DNA of 64,000 bases from Microbacterium sp. C7(2022) (GTDB lineage: Bacteria; Actinomycetota; Actinomycetes; Actinomycetales; Microbacteriaceae), in NCBI RefSeq assembly GCF_028823665.1, contig NZ_JAPEHV010000002.1:186001-250000 (forward strand). The letters run 5' to 3'. The notes beneath the pieces are model-generated. The model was not told where the DNA came from, searched no databases, and saw only the letters and a list, made by a program, of their open reading frames with translations. Position 1 is the stretch's first letter, and each line of letters starts with the position of its first letter. The position numbers and the translations under genes are program-made. This document shows, in pieces, positions 19,627 through 28,819 of the stretch.

Positions 19627-21192
19627 ATGGCACGCATCACACCTCGTGCGTCTTTTTGGGCGTGGAGCGCTGTCGCTGGCGTCGTCAGCGCGGCAGTGTT
19701 CCTCGCAGTCGCAGAGATCCTCTCCCTGGTGTTCGCGCGCGACGGCAGCCCGATCCTCGCCGTCGGTGGCTTCGTGATCGACATCGTGCCTCAACCGTTC
19801 AAGGAATTCGCGATCGAGACATTCGCCGAGTACGACAAGATCGCGTTGCTGGTAGGACTCGGGCTCGCCGTTGTCATCGCATCCGCCCTCGCCGGAATCG
19901 TGCAGTTCGCGCGGCCGCCGCTGGGGCTTGTTGCTTTCACCGTTGCGGGCGTCCTCTCGGGGGCAGCTGTCCTTACCCGTGCTGGAGCGACATTCATCTC
20001 GGTCATCCCCACAGTCACTGCGACCGTCTCGGCATGTGTCATCGTGCGCCTCCTCGTCGCGCGATTGTGGACGTGGGCACATTCGACCACCCGCGAGAAC
20101 TCACAAGCCGGTGGTGTCGACCGCCGCGCGTTCGTTCGGCTCACCGCCCTCGCGGGACTCTCCGCGGTCATCGTCGGCGCGGGCGCCCGCGTTGCCACCG
20201 TGGCGACATCGTCCATCGAGGCCGTGCGCAAAGCCCTGACGCTCCCCACACCCACGACAACGGTCACCATCCCCGAGGGCGCTCAGCTCGATGTTCCGGG
20301 TCTGTCGCCCCTCATCACCAGCAATGCGGACTTCTACCGCGTCGATACCGCGCTGACGGTGCCATCCATCGACCCCGAGACGTGGAAGCTCACGATTGAC
20401 GGCATGGTCGGTGAACGGATCGAGCTGAGCTTCGACGATCTTGTGGCGATGGGCGTCGACGAGTACGCCATCACCCTCACGTGCGTGTCGAACGAGGTCG
20501 GCGGCGACCTTCTGGGCAACGCGATATGGCTGGGAATCCCGCTGCGCAAGGTGCTTGAGCGTGCTGCACCCGCATCTGATGCCGACATGGTGCTCTCACG
20601 AAGCGTGGACGGCTATACCGCGAGCACCCCCCTGTCCGCCCTGGTCGACGACGATCTCGATGCGATCCTCGCGATCGGAATGAACGGCGAGCCACTCCCG
20701 CTCGAACACGGCTTTCCCGTCCGCATGGTGGTTCCCGGCCTGTACGGCTACGTCTCTGCGACGAAGTGGCTCACGCAGCTCACCGTCACGACGTTCGCGC
20801 AGGATGAGGCGTACTGGACTCCTCGCGGCTACAGCGCCCAGGCACCGATCAAGTTCTCGTCGCGGATTGACACACCCCGCCCTGGCACCCCGATCAACGC
20901 AGGCCGCGTGCCGGTCGCGGGAATGGCCTGGGCGCAGACGGTCGGCATCGACAGGGTCGAAGTGCGCATCGACGACGGCGATTGGCAGCCGGCCACCCTT
21001 TCTACGCCGATCAACAAGAACACGTGGGTGCAGTGGTTCATCGAATGGGATGCCACGCCCGGCACGCACTACCTCACCGTACGGGCTGTGAACGTAAACG
21101 GAGACGTGCAGACGGAAGAGCGTGCACCGATCGCGCCCGACGGTTCGTCAGGGTGGCAGCGCACCCTGGTGACGGTGACGGACGCAAACTGA
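19627..21192 (+). CDS. Membrane-anchored sulfite-oxidase-like molybdoenzyme
   Basis: 521 residues. The first 150 form about four membrane helices (around 10-36, 68-92, 96-116 and 122-146). A twin-arginine-like motif DRRAFVRLTALAGL and a fifth hydrophobic segment follow at 165-185. The rest is an extracytoplasmic sulfite-oxidase (SUOX) fold: the molybdopterin domain with the Mo-ligand cysteine C286 (AITLTCVSNEVGGDLLG) and a C-terminal dimerisation/Ig-like domain (about 400-515, KFSSRIDTPRPGTPIN). The substrate is unknown; no haem or cytochrome partner is encoded beside it. ATG 19627 follows GGGAGG. The gene stands alone and ends at a strong hairpin. Confidence 0.88.
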   Translation: MARITPRASFWAWSAVAGVVSAAVFLAVAEILSLVFARDGSPILAVGGFVIDIVPQPFKEFAIETFAEYDKIALLVGLGLAVVIASALAGIVQFARPPLGLVAFTVAGVLSGAAVLTRAGATFISVIPTVTATVSACVIVRLLVARLWTWAHSTTRENSQAGGVDRRAFVRLTALAGLSAVIVGAGARVATVATSSIEAVRKALTLPTPTTTVTIPEGAQLDVPGLSPLITSNADFYRVDTALTVPSIDPETWKLTIDGMVGERIELSFDDLVAMGVDEYAITLTCVSNEVGGDLLGNAIWLGIPLRKVLERAAPASDADMVLSRSVDGYTASTPLSALVDDDLDAILAIGMNGEPLPLEHGFPVRMVVPGLYGYVSATKWLTQLTVTTFAQDEAYWTPRGYSAQAPIKFSSRIDTPRPGTPINAGRVPVAGMAWAQTVGIDRVEVRIDDGDWQPATLSTPINKNTWVQWFIEWDATPGTHYLTVRAVNVNGDVQTEERAPIAPDGSSGWQRTLVTVTDAN

Positions 21193-21226
21193 AAGGCCCC
21201 TGATCTGGCGAGAGATCGGGGGCCTT
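21193..21226. terminator. Terminator hairpin between the molybdoenzyme and tRNA-Lys
   Basis: AAGGCCCC/GGGGCCTT arms enclosing a second pairing GATCT/AGATC. It lies directly after the stop at 21192 and four bases from the 3' end of the opposing tRNA-Lys, so it can end both transcripts. Confidence 0.85.
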
Positions 21227-21229
21227 CGG

Positions 21230-21302
21230 TGCACCCCCAGGGACTTGAACCCTGAACCCACTGATTAAGAGTCAGTTGCTCTGCCGATTGAGCTAGAGGT
21301 GC
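21230..21302 (-). tRNA. tRNA-Lys (anticodon CTT)
   Basis: 73-nt cloverleaf on the minus strand. Acceptor GCACCTC pairs with GGGGTGC (one G-T), the anticodon arm is ACTGA-CTCTTAA-TCAGT with anticodon CTT, and the T-arm is CAGGG-TTCAAGT-CCCTG. The 3' CCA is not encoded in full. It decodes AAG, the dominant lysine codon in a GC-rich genome. Confidence 0.97.
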
Positions 21303-21383
21303 GTGATTCGAACTTTCCGAACCGAGGGTCAACACTAGCATCACGATTGGGTCTCACGGAAATCGAGGCGCAAATGGCTCGAT

Positions 21384-21389
21384 TACGCT
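21384..21389 (+). promoter_or_regulatory. Predicted -10 hexamer (leaderless) for the histidinol-phosphatase gene
   Basis: TACGCT, seven bases before GTG 21397. Confidence 0.4.
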
Positions 21390-21396
21390 GGTGGAT

Positions 21397-22224
21397 GTGA
21401 CCTCCCCCTCCCCCGACATCCGCTTCGACGCGCCCTATGACGGCGACCTTGAGGGCGACCTCGCGCTTGCGCTGCGCATCGCGGATGCCGCAGACCAGGC
21501 GTCCATGGAACGGTTCGACGCCGCGGACCTTCACATCGATGTCAAGGCCGACTCGTCTCATGTCACCGACGCCGATCTGGCGACCGAGCGCGCGATCCGC
21601 GCGCTGATCGAATCCGAACGGCCCGACGATGAGATCTTCGGGGAAGAGTACGGAGTCACCGGCTCGAGCAACCGGCAATGGATCATCGACCCAATCGACG
21701 GCACCGCGAACTTCCTCCGCGGCATCCCCATGTGGTCGACGCTGATCGCACTTGCGATCGACGGCGTTCCACGCGTCGGCGTCGTCAGCCAGCCGGCCAT
21801 CGGACGACGGTGGTGGGCCGCGACGTCTCTTGGCGCCTGGACGAACACCCCCAGTGGCTCACCTCGCGCGATCAGAGTTTCCCCAGTGAACACACTCGCC
21901 GAGGCGAGCGCGAGCTTTCAGAGCATCGCTCAGTGGCGAGACGCAGGGCAGTCCGCAGCGTTGGAGCGCTTGACCACCGCGGTGTGGCGCGATCGCGGCT
22001 ACGGCGACGCCTGGCCGTACATGCTTCTCGCCGAGGGGCGGCTCGAGTTCGTCGCCGAGTTCGATGTCAAGGAGTATGACATCGCCGCGCACGTGCCGAT
22101 CATCGTGGAAGCCGGCGGGCGCTTCACGTCGTTCGCGGGCGCCGAATCGATCTCTTCGCGGTCATCGCTGGCCACCAACGGCATCCTCCACGACGACTTC
22201 CTCGCACTTCTTCACCAGACTTGA
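21397..22224 (+). CDS. hisN: Inositol-monophosphatase-family phosphatase, probably histidinol-phosphatase
   Basis: 275-residue lithium-sensitive-type, Mg-dependent phosphatase. The two metal-site motifs are present: the GEEYGVTG-type glutamate (IFGEEYGV) and WIIDPIDGTANFLRGIP (about 97-113), plus the C-terminal EYDIAAHVPIIVEAGGRF. Actinobacterial homologues with this length and the DGTANFLRG form are mostly HisN, removing phosphate from histidinol phosphate, but inositol-1-phosphatase activity cannot be excluded. Two GTG codons compete: 21391 is only one base after the -10 TACGCT, whereas 21397 is seven bases after it, so 21397 is used. No other his gene is nearby. Confidence 0.82.
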   Translation: MTSPSPDIRFDAPYDGDLEGDLALALRIADAADQASMERFDAADLHIDVKADSSHVTDADLATERAIRALIESERPDDEIFGEEYGVTGSSNRQWIIDPIDGTANFLRGIPMWSTLIALAIDGVPRVGVVSQPAIGRRWWAATSLGAWTNTPSGSPRAIRVSPVNTLAEASASFQSIAQWRDAGQSAALERLTTAVWRDRGYGDAWPYMLLAEGRLEFVAEFDVKEYDIAAHVPIIVEAGGRFTSFAGAESISSRSSLATNGILHDDFLALLHQT

Positions 22225-22276
22225 CGCCCGCCGCATCTCCCCCACCCCGATCACCCCCGCCCCGGAGTCCCGCTCG

Positions 22277-22888
22277 ATGATCCCCCCACATGTGCGCCTT
22301 GGCACCACTGTTCTCGCTGTTTTCACCGCCTTTACACTGACGGCATGTGGCGCCACGGGAGAGCCACAGACCGCGCCGACCACCGTGGCATCCGAAGCCC
22401 CCGCCACGAACAACGACACCGAGACCGCATCCGAGCCCGACACGACCGACACCGAGACCTCGGACGACGCGGCCAGCCCCGCCGAAGTACCCACGTGTGA
22501 AACGCTGATCGGGCAAGCCGTCGTCGATGACTTCCTCAGCGTGGGGTGGAGCGTCAAGACCGAAACGTTCTACCTCGGGAACATCGAAATCGCCGAGGGG
22601 ATCCAGTGCATCTGGGCCGACTACGAAAGTCAGGCCAACGATCAACCGCAGATCTTCGGCTGGGCACCGATCGACTCAGACGGTGCCGCCGATGCACAGC
22701 GTGCGCTTGTCGCTGAGGGCTGGGTGCAGGAGGACGCGGCCGAGGGCGTGTACATCACCGAGAACCCCGACACAGCATTCGCCCGCGATGAGAACGGGTA
22801 TGGCGTGACGTACCTCTTCATCGACGGAGAGGTTCTCCAGGCCGACACCAAGCAGGGCCTTCTGCTCATCGATTGGCCCGCCTCCTGA
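22277..22888 (+). CDS. Secreted lipoprotein, unknown function
   Basis: 203 residues. It has a signal peptide (hydrophobic about 8-20) ending in the lipobox LTAC with C24 as lipid attachment site, then a threonine/glutamate/alanine-rich linker (about 28-68). A globular part containing CETLIGQAVVDDFLSVGWS and a second cysteine (IQCIWADY) follows, perhaps disulfide-linked. The shape resembles small DUF3558-like actinobacterial lipoproteins, but I cannot assign a family with confidence. CGGAG lies upstream of ATG 22277; the larger open frame extending into hisN is a shadow. It lies 52 bases after hisN and ends at a large hairpin. Confidence 0.8.
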   Translation: MIPPHVRLGTTVLAVFTAFTLTACGATGEPQTAPTTVASEAPATNNDTETASEPDTTDTETSDDAASPAEVPTCETLIGQAVVDDFLSVGWSVKTETFYLGNIEIAEGIQCIWADYESQANDQPQIFGWAPIDSDGAADAQRALVAEGWVQEDAAEGVYITENPDTAFARDENGYGVTYLFIDGEVLQADTKQGLLLIDWPAS

Positions 22889-22910
22889 GACAGCGCAGGC
22901 GCTGCGAACA

Positions 22911-22957
22911 CTCAGGCCCTGACAGTGCGCGAAGATTCGCGTCTGTCAGGGCCTGAG
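22911..22957. terminator. Large bidirectional hairpin between the lipoprotein gene and ssrA
   Basis: A 15-bp perfect stem (CTCAGGCCCTGACAG and its complement) with further pairing CGCGAA/TTCGCG in the loop. It sits between two converging transcription units and can end both the lipoprotein mRNA and the tmRNA primary transcript. Confidence 0.82.
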
Positions 22958-22974
22958 CACTGTGACAACGGCAG

Positions 22975-23340
22975 TGGAGATGGGGGGAATCGAACCCCCG
23001 TCCATCGCTGAGAGACTACGGTTTCTCCGGGCGCAGTCTGTGAAGACGTTCTGCTCGGCTCCGACCTTTGTTACAGACACCTAAGTCGACGAGCCCAGTC
23101 TGGGAAGAGTCCCACGCGATGTCCAGACGCCATCGCGCAGCAAGTCCCCTAGATGACGCCAGGGTCCGTAGCGGGAACGCCTACGGTCTGACGGAGTTCA
23201 GGCTCGCTTAGGCAGCGAGGGCGAACTCAGTGCGCTTGGTTTCGGCACTTATGGTTTTGCAGAGAGCGTTAACGAGATAACCCTGCATCCTCGGCCCGCT
23301 TCACGCAGAGTCACAGGCGATGTCGAAACCGATCATCCCC
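22975..23340 (-). ncRNA. ssrA: Transfer-messenger RNA (tmRNA)
   Basis: About 366 nt on the minus strand. The 5' end GGGGATG pairs with the 3' CATCTCC-A to form the tRNA-like acceptor; the 5' GATCGGTTTCGAC and the 3' T-arm GGGGGTTCGATTCCCCC are diagnostic. The tag frame (complement of 23208-23246) reads AETKRTEFALAA then TAA, ending in the ALAA degradation signal. It rescues stalled ribosomes together with SmpB, encoded 143 bases upstream in the same orientation. The 3' CCA is not completely encoded. Confidence 0.96.
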
Positions 23341-23483
23341 GTGGCCATGAGGCGTTGCTTCCTAGGGAAGCGGCCGTTGTCACACTGTGGAGTTGTCGTT
23401 CGGGTGGCGTACACCCGAGCACTACAGGATACACCGTCTCACGACGTGAGTTCCTCACGCCTTGCTACGCGCGACCACCGAAA

Positions 23484-23960
23484 TTATTCACCCAAGCGGT
23501 TGCGCGAGCGCATGGCGCGCTCGGCTTCACGCTTGTCTTCGCGTTCGCGGATGGCCTGTCGCTTCTCGTACTCGCGCTTACCCTTCGCGACAGCGATCTC
23601 GACTTTGGCTCGCCCATCGGAAAAGTACAGCTTGAGGGGAACAAGGGTGTAGCCCCCCGCGGACACCGCATGCGAGATCTTGATGATCTCTTCCTTATGC
23701 AACAGCAACTTGCGCGTGCGCTTAGACGCATGGTTCGTCCAGTGCCCCTGTGAGTACTCGGGGATGTGCACCGCATCGAGGAAGGCTTCGCCCCCATCGA
23801 TGTATGCGTAGCCGTCGCTGAGGTTCGCGCGCCCTTGGCGCAGAGATTTCACTTCGGTGCCGGTGAGTACCAGCCCGGCCTCGTAGGTCTTCTCGATCGC
23901 ATAGTCGTGGTGCGCACGACGATTGGTCGCGATGACTTTCTCCCCGCGTTCCCTGGGCAT
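23484..23960 (-). CDS. smpB: SsrA-binding protein
   Basis: 158-residue partner of tmRNA that places it in the A site of stalled ribosomes. The OB-fold core has [19 protein letters not shown] and [26 protein letters not shown] motifs (in part [15 protein letters not shown]), and the C-terminal tail after KGKREYEKR is basic and helix-forming as needed for decoding-centre contacts. ATG 23960 has GAGGAG upstream; the much longer open frame reaching into ftsX is a shadow. It is downstream of prfB-ftsE-ftsX and immediately before ssrA, the conserved actinobacterial order. Confidence 0.96.
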   Translation of the reverse strand: MPRERGEKVIATNRRAHHDYAIEKTYEAGLVLTGTEVKSLRQGRANLSDGYAYIDGGEAFLDAVHIPEYSQGHWTNHASKRTRKLLLHKEEIIKISHAVSAGGYTLVPLKLYFSDGRAKVEIAVAKGKREYEKRQAIREREDKREAERAMRSRNRLGE

Positions 23961-24034
23961 GCGCACTCCTCGTGTCTCGATGCCGGTGTCGCGAAGGGCC
24001 GACACGGCAGCCCACCAGCATAGCAAGCGCCGAT

Positions 24035-24949
24035 CTATGCGCGAAGCCACCTGCGAATCGCAAAGCCGGCAGACAATCCCGCCAACACGACGCCGATCAC
24101 GATGAGCACGGGGATCACGAGCCAGGCTTCGTCCATCCCTACCCACGTGGTCACGAAATCGATGCGGGCGCGCAGGTATTGGTTGACGCCGAAGTGAACG
24201 CCGGCGATCACCGCACCGCTGGCAAGGATGGAACCGATGAGAGCTGCGAAGACGCCCTCCAGCACGAAGGGCAGTTGGATAAACCTGTTCGAGGCTCCCA
24301 CGAGGCGCATGATGCCTAACTCGCGGCGGCGCGCGTAGGCCGACAGTCGGATGGTGGTGGCGATCAAGAGGACAGCAGCGATCAGCATGAGTCCAGCGAT
24401 ACCCACAGCGATGTACGTTGCCACGGTCAGTGCAGAAAACAACGGCTCTAGGTATTGGAGCTGGTCCTTGACCTGCTCGATACCCGGCCGACCGTTGAAT
24501 GCCTCGAAGATGATGTCGGACTCGGTTTGATCGTTCAGATTGATCCAATAGGTCTGGTTCATCTGATCCGGCGTGATGACGCTTGCGTAGTCCTCACCGA
24601 GCAAGTCGATGACGTTCTGGTACGCCTCTTCCTGGGTCTCGAATCGAACATCCCGAATGCGTGAAGACAGTGCGGCGCTGTCGAGCGTCGCTTGCACTTC
24701 GTCGAGCTGTTCCTGTGTAGCCGCGCCGTCCGCGCAGGTAACCGCCTGCGAAATGTCGGTACACATGTAGATCGCCACCTGTGCCCGGTCTACCCAGAAG
24801 TCCCGCATAGTGCCGATCTGCATCTGCATGAGCATCGCGGCACCGACAAAAGTGAGCGAGACGAACGTCACCAAAACCACCGAAATGACCATGGACACAT
24901 TGCGCCGGAGCCCCGAGAAGGCTTCCGACAGCACCAGAGCAAACCTCAC
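24035..24949 (-). CDS. ftsX: Cell-division permease-like protein FtsX
   Basis: 304 residues, four transmembrane helices (about 22-45, 178-203, 223-248 and 272-297) with a large extracytoplasmic loop between helices 1 and 2 (about 46-175) that in this family contacts peptidoglycan hydrolases. The inner segment [26 protein letters not shown], in part [14 protein letters not shown], is the FtsX/MacB-type coupling region to the ATPase. The start overlaps the ftsE stop by four bases (ATGA), so the two subunits are co-translated. Confidence 0.95.
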   Translation of the reverse strand: MRFALVLSEAFSGLRRNVSMVISVVLVTFVSLTFVGAAMLMQMQIGTMRDFWVDRAQVAIYMCTDISQAVTCADGAATQEQLDEVQATLDSAALSSRIRDVRFETQEEAYQNVIDLLGEDYASVITPDQMNQTYWINLNDQTESDIIFEAFNGRPGIEQVKDQLQYLEPLFSALTVATYIAVGIAGLMLIAAVLLIATTIRLSAYARRRELGIMRLVGASNRFIQLPFVLEGVFAALIGSILASGAVIAGVHFGVNQYLRARIDFVTTWVGMDEAWLVIPVLIVIGVVLAGLSAGFAIRRWLRA

Positions 24950-25995
24950 GACGTCGGCCCCACTTCTTCTTCGGAGTCGCCGTCCGAGAGCCCCAGCTTG
25001 TCGACGAGTCCGAGCTCCGCAACGTCAAACGCTCCGGTATCGCCGCTGCGCGCGATGTCGGTCAGCGAGACGGGAGCAGTCGCGGGCGGAACCACCGCCG
25101 GAGGTGTCGCGTCCTCGTCGGCGCTCAGAGGTTCCACCGACGGCACGAGCTGATCGGACTCGGGAGGGAGTGGTTGATCGGATGCCGGAACGCTGGCCGC
25201 ACTCGAATTCTGCCCCTCCGCGACCTCCCGCTGCACCTCGAGCACGGCAGTGAGCGCGGCCACGGCTGCAGCGCCGCGTTCGGCCACAGGTGCCAGTGAA
25301 GGCAATCCAGAAGTATCGCCGTACCCGCCGTGCCGTTCGTCGCGAACCAAGACCCCGTGACGCAGCTCGATCACTCGGCGCTGCATTTGATCGACGAACC
25401 CGGCTTCGTGCGTCGCCATCACCACCGTCGTACCGGACGCGTTGATACGCGCGAGCAACTGCATGATGTCGACCGAAGTGGCCGGGTCGAGGTTGCCTGT
25501 CGGCTCGTCCGCGAGCAACACCTGCGGGCGATTGACCAGGGCACGCGCGATCGCAACGCGCTGCTGCTCACCGCCGGAAAGCTCGTGCGGGAATCGCTTC
25601 TCTTTGCCGTCGAGCCCGACGAGCGCAAGCACTTCGGGCACCGCTTGCTGAATGAACCCACGAGAGGAGCCGATCACCTGAAGGGTGAACGCGACGTTCT
25701 GAAAGACCGTCTTGCTCGGGAGCAGTCGAAAATCCTGGAAGACCGCACCGATGTGTCGACGGAAGTACGGAACCTTTCGGTTCGACAGCGTGCGCAGATC
25801 ACGCCCGAGCACGACAACACGCCCGTGAGTGGGCACGTCCTCACGCAGGATCAACCGCAGACAGGTCGACTTTCCCGATCCCGATGCCCCGACGAGGAAG
25901 ACGAACTCACCGCGGAGCACCTCGAAGTCGACATCATGGAGTGCGGGCTTCGACGTGCCACGGTAGTGCTTAGTGACATTCTCGAACCGGATCAT
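24946..25995 (-). CDS. ftsE: Cell-division ATPase FtsE with long C-terminal tail
   Basis: 349 residues, against roughly 225-230 for most FtsE. Residues 1-224 are a complete ABC ATPase: Walker [10 protein letters not shown] (36-44), signature [15 protein letters not shown] (139-153), Walker [13 protein letters not shown] (159-170) and the switch histidine in MATHEAGF. Residues about 225-349 form a proline-, serine- and acid-rich tail without motifs, predicted to be disordered and cytoplasmic. FtsEX transmits ATP hydrolysis across the membrane to wall hydrolases at division. TAGGCT (complement of 26005-26010) lies nine bases before the ATG at 25995, giving an almost leaderless transcript. Confidence 0.95.
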   Translation of the reverse strand: MIRFENVTKHYRGTSKPALHDVDFEVLRGEFVFLVGASGSGKSTCLRLILREDVPTHGRVVVLGRDLRTLSNRKVPYFRRHIGAVFQDFRLLPSKTVFQNVAFTLQVIGSSRGFIQQAVPEVLALVGLDGKEKRFPHELSGGEQQRVAIARALVNRPQVLLADEPTGNLDPATSVDIMQLLARINASGTTVVMATHEAGFVDQMQRRVIELRHGVLVRDERHGGYGDTSGLPSLAPVAERGAAAVAALTAVLEVQREVAEGQNSSAASVPASDQPLPPESDQLVPSVEPLSADEDATPPAVVPPATAPVSLTDIARSGDTGAFDVAELGLVDKLGLSDGDSEEEVGPTS

Positions 25996-26054
25996 GGCCT
26001 ATCGAGCCTAAGCGTGCATCGCACACATCGACCCTGCGACACCCGTCAGAGCGA

Positions 26055-27164
26055 TCAATCCTCGGTCTTGCGCTTTCGCCACCGAATGCCGGCGGCGATG
26101 AATCCGTCAAGATCACCGTCGAAGACAGCGCCCGGGTTGTTGACTTCGTGCTCGGTTCGCAGGTCCTTGACCATTTGATAGGGGGCAAGAACGTACGACC
26201 GCATCTGATCGCCCCAGCTGGCCGTGATGTTTCCGGCGAGCTCCTTCTTGGTCGCCGCTTCCTGCTCTTTCTGCAGGAGCAGCAACCGCGACTGCAACAC
26301 GCGCATGGCGGCCGCACGGTTCTGAATCTGTGACTTCTCGTTCTGCATCGATACGACGATGCCCGTCGGCAGGTGGGTGATGCGTACCGCGGAGTCGGTC
26401 GTATTCACCGATTGACCGCCGGGCCCCGAAGAACGGAACACATCGACGCGAATGTCCCCCTCGGGAATGTCGACTTCCTGGGCTTCTTCCATCAGCGGGA
26501 TGACTTCCACTGCCGCAAACGACGTCTGGCGCTTACCGGCAGCACCGAAAGGGCTCATTCGGACCAAGCGGTGCGTTCCGGCCTCGACGCTCAGGGTGCC
26601 GAAGGCGTACGGGGCGTCGACCTCGAAGGTGGCCGACTTGATTCCCGCCTCTTCTGCGTAGCTCGTGTCCATCACCGTCGACGAGTATCCGTGCTGCTCG
26701 GCCCATCGCAAGTACATGCGCAGCAGCATCTCTGCGAAGTCCGCGGCATCCACCCCGCCTGCACCCGCACGAATGGTAATGACGGCGGGGCGCTCGTCGT
26801 ACTCGCCGTCGAGAAGCGTCTGGACTTCGAGCTGTCCGATCACTCCTGTCAGTTCGGCCAGCTCTTTTCGCGCCTCGTCGACCGAGTCCTCGTCTTCCAT
26901 CTCGTTAGCGAGCTCAACGAGCACCTCGAGGTCGTCGAGGCGCTGCTCGATCTCGGTGATGCGCTTGAGCTCCGCCTGGCGGTGACTGAGCGCGCTGGTG
27001 ACCTTCTGCGCTTTTTCGACGTCGTCCCAGAGGTCGGGCGCACCAGCTTCTTCGCTCAGGCGAGCGATCTCGGCGTTGAGCGCCTCGACGTCGACGACCG
27101 ACGTGATGTCGGCGAACGTGGAACGCAGGCCCTGGATATCGGCGGAAAGATCGAGCTCAAGCAT
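26055..27164 (-). CDS. prfB: Peptide chain release factor 2
   Basis: 369 residues. RF2 identity comes from the SPF stop-codon-reading motif (204-206, [13 protein letters not shown]); the catalytic GGQ is at 249-251 ([16 protein letters not shown]). It ends translation at UGA and UAA. There is no in-frame UGA near codon 25, so the autoregulatory frameshift of enterobacterial prfB is absent. ATG 27164 is preceded by -10 TAGTCT (complement of 27173-27178) at eight bases; the longer upstream frame is not used. It heads the prfB-ftsE-ftsX-smpB-ssrA array and is divergent from an MFS gene. Confidence 0.96.
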   Translation of the reverse strand: MLELDLSADIQGLRSTFADITSVVDVEALNAEIARLSEEAGAPDLWDDVEKAQKVTSALSHRQAELKRITEIEQRLDDLEVLVELANEMEDEDSVDEARKELAELTGVIGQLEVQTLLDGEYDERPAVITIRAGAGGVDAADFAEMLLRMYLRWAEQHGYSSTVMDTSYAEEAGIKSATFEVDAPYAFGTLSVEAGTHRLVRMSPFGAAGKRQTSFAAVEVIPLMEEAQEVDIPEGDIRVDVFRSSGPGGQSVNTTDSAVRITHLPTGIVVSMQNEKSQIQNRAAAMRVLQSRLLLLQKEQEAATKKELAGNITASWGDQMRSYVLAPYQMVKDLRTEHEVNNPGAVFDGDLDGFIAAGIRWRKRKTED

Positions 27165-27172
27165 GACACCCC

Positions 27173-27182
27173 AGACTAACGT
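27173..27182. promoter_or_regulatory. Overlapping divergent -10 hexamers for prfB and the MFS gene
   Basis: AGACTAACGT holds TAACGT on the plus strand (27177-27182, six bases before GTG 27189) and TAGTCT on the minus strand (27178-27173, eight bases before ATG 27164). The two hexamers share the central TA, so one symmetric element may fire in both directions. Confidence 0.5.
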
Positions 27183-27188
27183 GGAAAC

Positions 27189-28478
27189 GTGCCCGACCAT
27201 CGCGATCCCCTCAGAGCGCGGGAGGTGCTTTTCGGATTCGGCCCGATGGTCTATGGCCCCACGGTGCTCTTCGCCCTCGGTGAAGGCGCAATCCTCCCCC
27301 TCATTCCCGTCATCGCCGCGCGCCTGGGTGCAAATGTCGCCCTCGCGGCACTCGTCGCCTCAGCCCTGGTAGTCGGCCAACTCTGCGGGAATCTGCCCGC
27401 GGGGTGGGCGGTGGCGCGTTTCGGTGAACGCATCACCATGGCCACAGCCGGGTGCGTGGCCCTCCTCGCAGCATGCGCAATCGCGCTCGCGTCTTCGCTC
27501 GGAGTGTTCGCGCTCTGCGTGTTCGTCATCGGGTTCTGCGCGGCGGGCTTCGGCCTGGCGCGCCACTCGTTCATGACGACGCGCGTGCCGCTGACCTTTC
27601 GTGCACGTGCGCTCTCGCTCCTCGGCGGCACCTTTCGCCTGGGAATGTTCGTTGGCCCGTTCGTCGCCGCGGCATTGTTGGCGCTGTGGGGCGACGAGCG
27701 TGCGGCGATCTGGTTCTTCGCGGCGTGCTTGACGGCGACGATCGCACTCGTCCTCTTCGGGCCCGATCCGGAAGAACGCTTTGCTCCCCTCACGCATCGG
27801 CCGTCGAGTCCAGTACGAGAGGCGGATGCCACCACCGAAGACACCGGAGAAGTGGTCACCGGTTCCATCCCAACACAGGGGCGGGCCGGGGTGTTTCGAA
27901 CGATGTGGCGGCACCGACGAATTCTGTCGCGACTGGGACTGGCGGCGGCGGCGCTGTCGGCGGTTCGATCCACGCGTCAACTGGTGCTTCCACTTTGGGG
28001 AGTTTCCATCGGTGTTGACGCGCAAACGATCGCGCTCGTCGTTGGCGTGTCCGGCGCGATAGATTTCGCGTTGTTCTACGCCAGCGGGCAAGTCATGGAT
28101 CGGTTCGGTAGGTTGTGGGCCGCCCTGCCCGCGATGGTCCTCATGGGCGCGGGGCTCATCGCTCTCGCGTTCACGCACGACTCCGCGACCGCCGACATGT
28201 GGTTCGCGCTGTTCGCAGCCGTCCTGGCGGTGGGGAACGGCTTGTCGAGTGGCATCCTGCTCACCCTTGGCGCCGACCTCGCGCCCCAGGACGATCCGGC
28301 TCCCTTCCTCGGGTCGTGGCGCACGCTCACCGACGCCGGCGGCGCGCTGGCGCCCCTCGCTGTCTCGGCCCTCGCCGCGGCCATCTCACTGGCAGTCGCC
28401 ACCGGAGCGATGGGCGCGGTCGCCCTAGTGGGGGCGCTGGGCTTCATACGCTGGATCCCGCGCTTCATTCAACGCTGA
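27189..28478 (+). CDS. MFS transporter, 12-helix
   Basis: 429-residue major facilitator with two groups of six hydrophobic helices and a central cytoplasmic loop (about 195-235, rich in E, T and P). The motif A-like loop between helices 2 and 3 reads [14 protein letters not shown], and the second copy is [18 protein letters not shown]. The substrate is unknown; the pattern fits drug or metabolite efflux. GTG 27189 is chosen because TAACGT ends six bases upstream, giving a leaderless start; there is no Shine-Dalgarno. Divergent from prfB. Confidence 0.88.
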   Translation: MPDHRDPLRAREVLFGFGPMVYGPTVLFALGEGAILPLIPVIAARLGANVALAALVASALVVGQLCGNLPAGWAVARFGERITMATAGCVALLAACAIALASSLGVFALCVFVIGFCAAGFGLARHSFMTTRVPLTFRARALSLLGGTFRLGMFVGPFVAAALLALWGDERAAIWFFAACLTATIALVLFGPDPEERFAPLTHRPSSPVREADATTEDTGEVVTGSIPTQGRAGVFRTMWRHRRILSRLGLAAAALSAVRSTRQLVLPLWGVSIGVDAQTIALVVGVSGAIDFALFYASGQVMDRFGRLWAALPAMVLMGAGLIALAFTHDSATADMWFALFAAVLAVGNGLSSGILLTLGADLAPQDDPAPFLGSWRTLTDAGGALAPLAVSALAAAISLAVATGAMGAVALVGALGFIRWIPRFIQR

Positions 28479-28581
28479 CGCTGCGAGCCGGTAGGTGCGT
28501 GTGCGCGGTGACGCTCGACGGATGCTGGCGCGCGTCGCTCACCGACGGCATGATGGACTCACGCCTCCGAAAGGAACCTTC

Positions 28582-28791
28582 ATGGGCAACAAGAAGGAAG
28601 TCTCCCCCGCAGGGCGCGTCGCACTCGGACTTATCGGGCTGGTCCAGGCGACGTTCGCGTTTCTCGCTTTCTGGGACCTGCGTCTGCGTGACGAGCGAGA
28701 GATCAACGGACCGAAGTGGGCATGGGTGCCCGCAATTCTCGTGAACTGGATCGGACCGGCGAGTTACTTCATTTTCGGTATCAAACGCTGA
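28582..28791 (+). CDS. Small membrane protein with PLDc_N-like domain
   Basis: 69 residues, two transmembrane helices (about 11-32 and 48-66) separated by a basic loop. The C-terminal helix reads WVPAILVNWIGPASYFIFGIKR; the ending IGPASYFIFG resembles the N-terminal domain of cardiolipin synthases (PLDc_N), which also occurs as a free-standing small protein in actinobacteria. The function is unknown. ATG 28582 has AAAGGAA at ideal spacing, so this start is secure; the upstream-open part is not coding. About 100 bases after the MFS gene. Confidence 0.78.
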   Translation: MGNKKEVSPAGRVALGLIGLVQATFAFLAFWDLRLRDEREINGPKWAWVPAILVNWIGPASYFIFGIKR

Positions 28792-28819
28792 CTGCGTGAC
28801 TCGTCCGCCACGGGCGCCC

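Noticed and set aside
22889..22974. Small gene between the lipoprotein gene and tmRNA
   Set aside because: The region is fully occupied by the large hairpin; no start codon with a ribosome site is present.
23355..23372. GCTTCC-TAG-GGAAGC inverted repeat upstream of ssrA as a regulator site
   Set aside because: Short six-bp arms in the presumed precursor or promoter region; too weak to call without conservation data.
23961..24548. Upstream extension of the smpB frame into ftsX
   Set aside because: SmpB homology begins at [13 protein letters not shown] with a good ribosome site; the extension lies antiphase to FtsX.
27050..27164. Programmed frameshift in prfB
   Set aside because: No in-frame UGA and no slippery CUUUGA in the first 40 codons; the frame is continuous.
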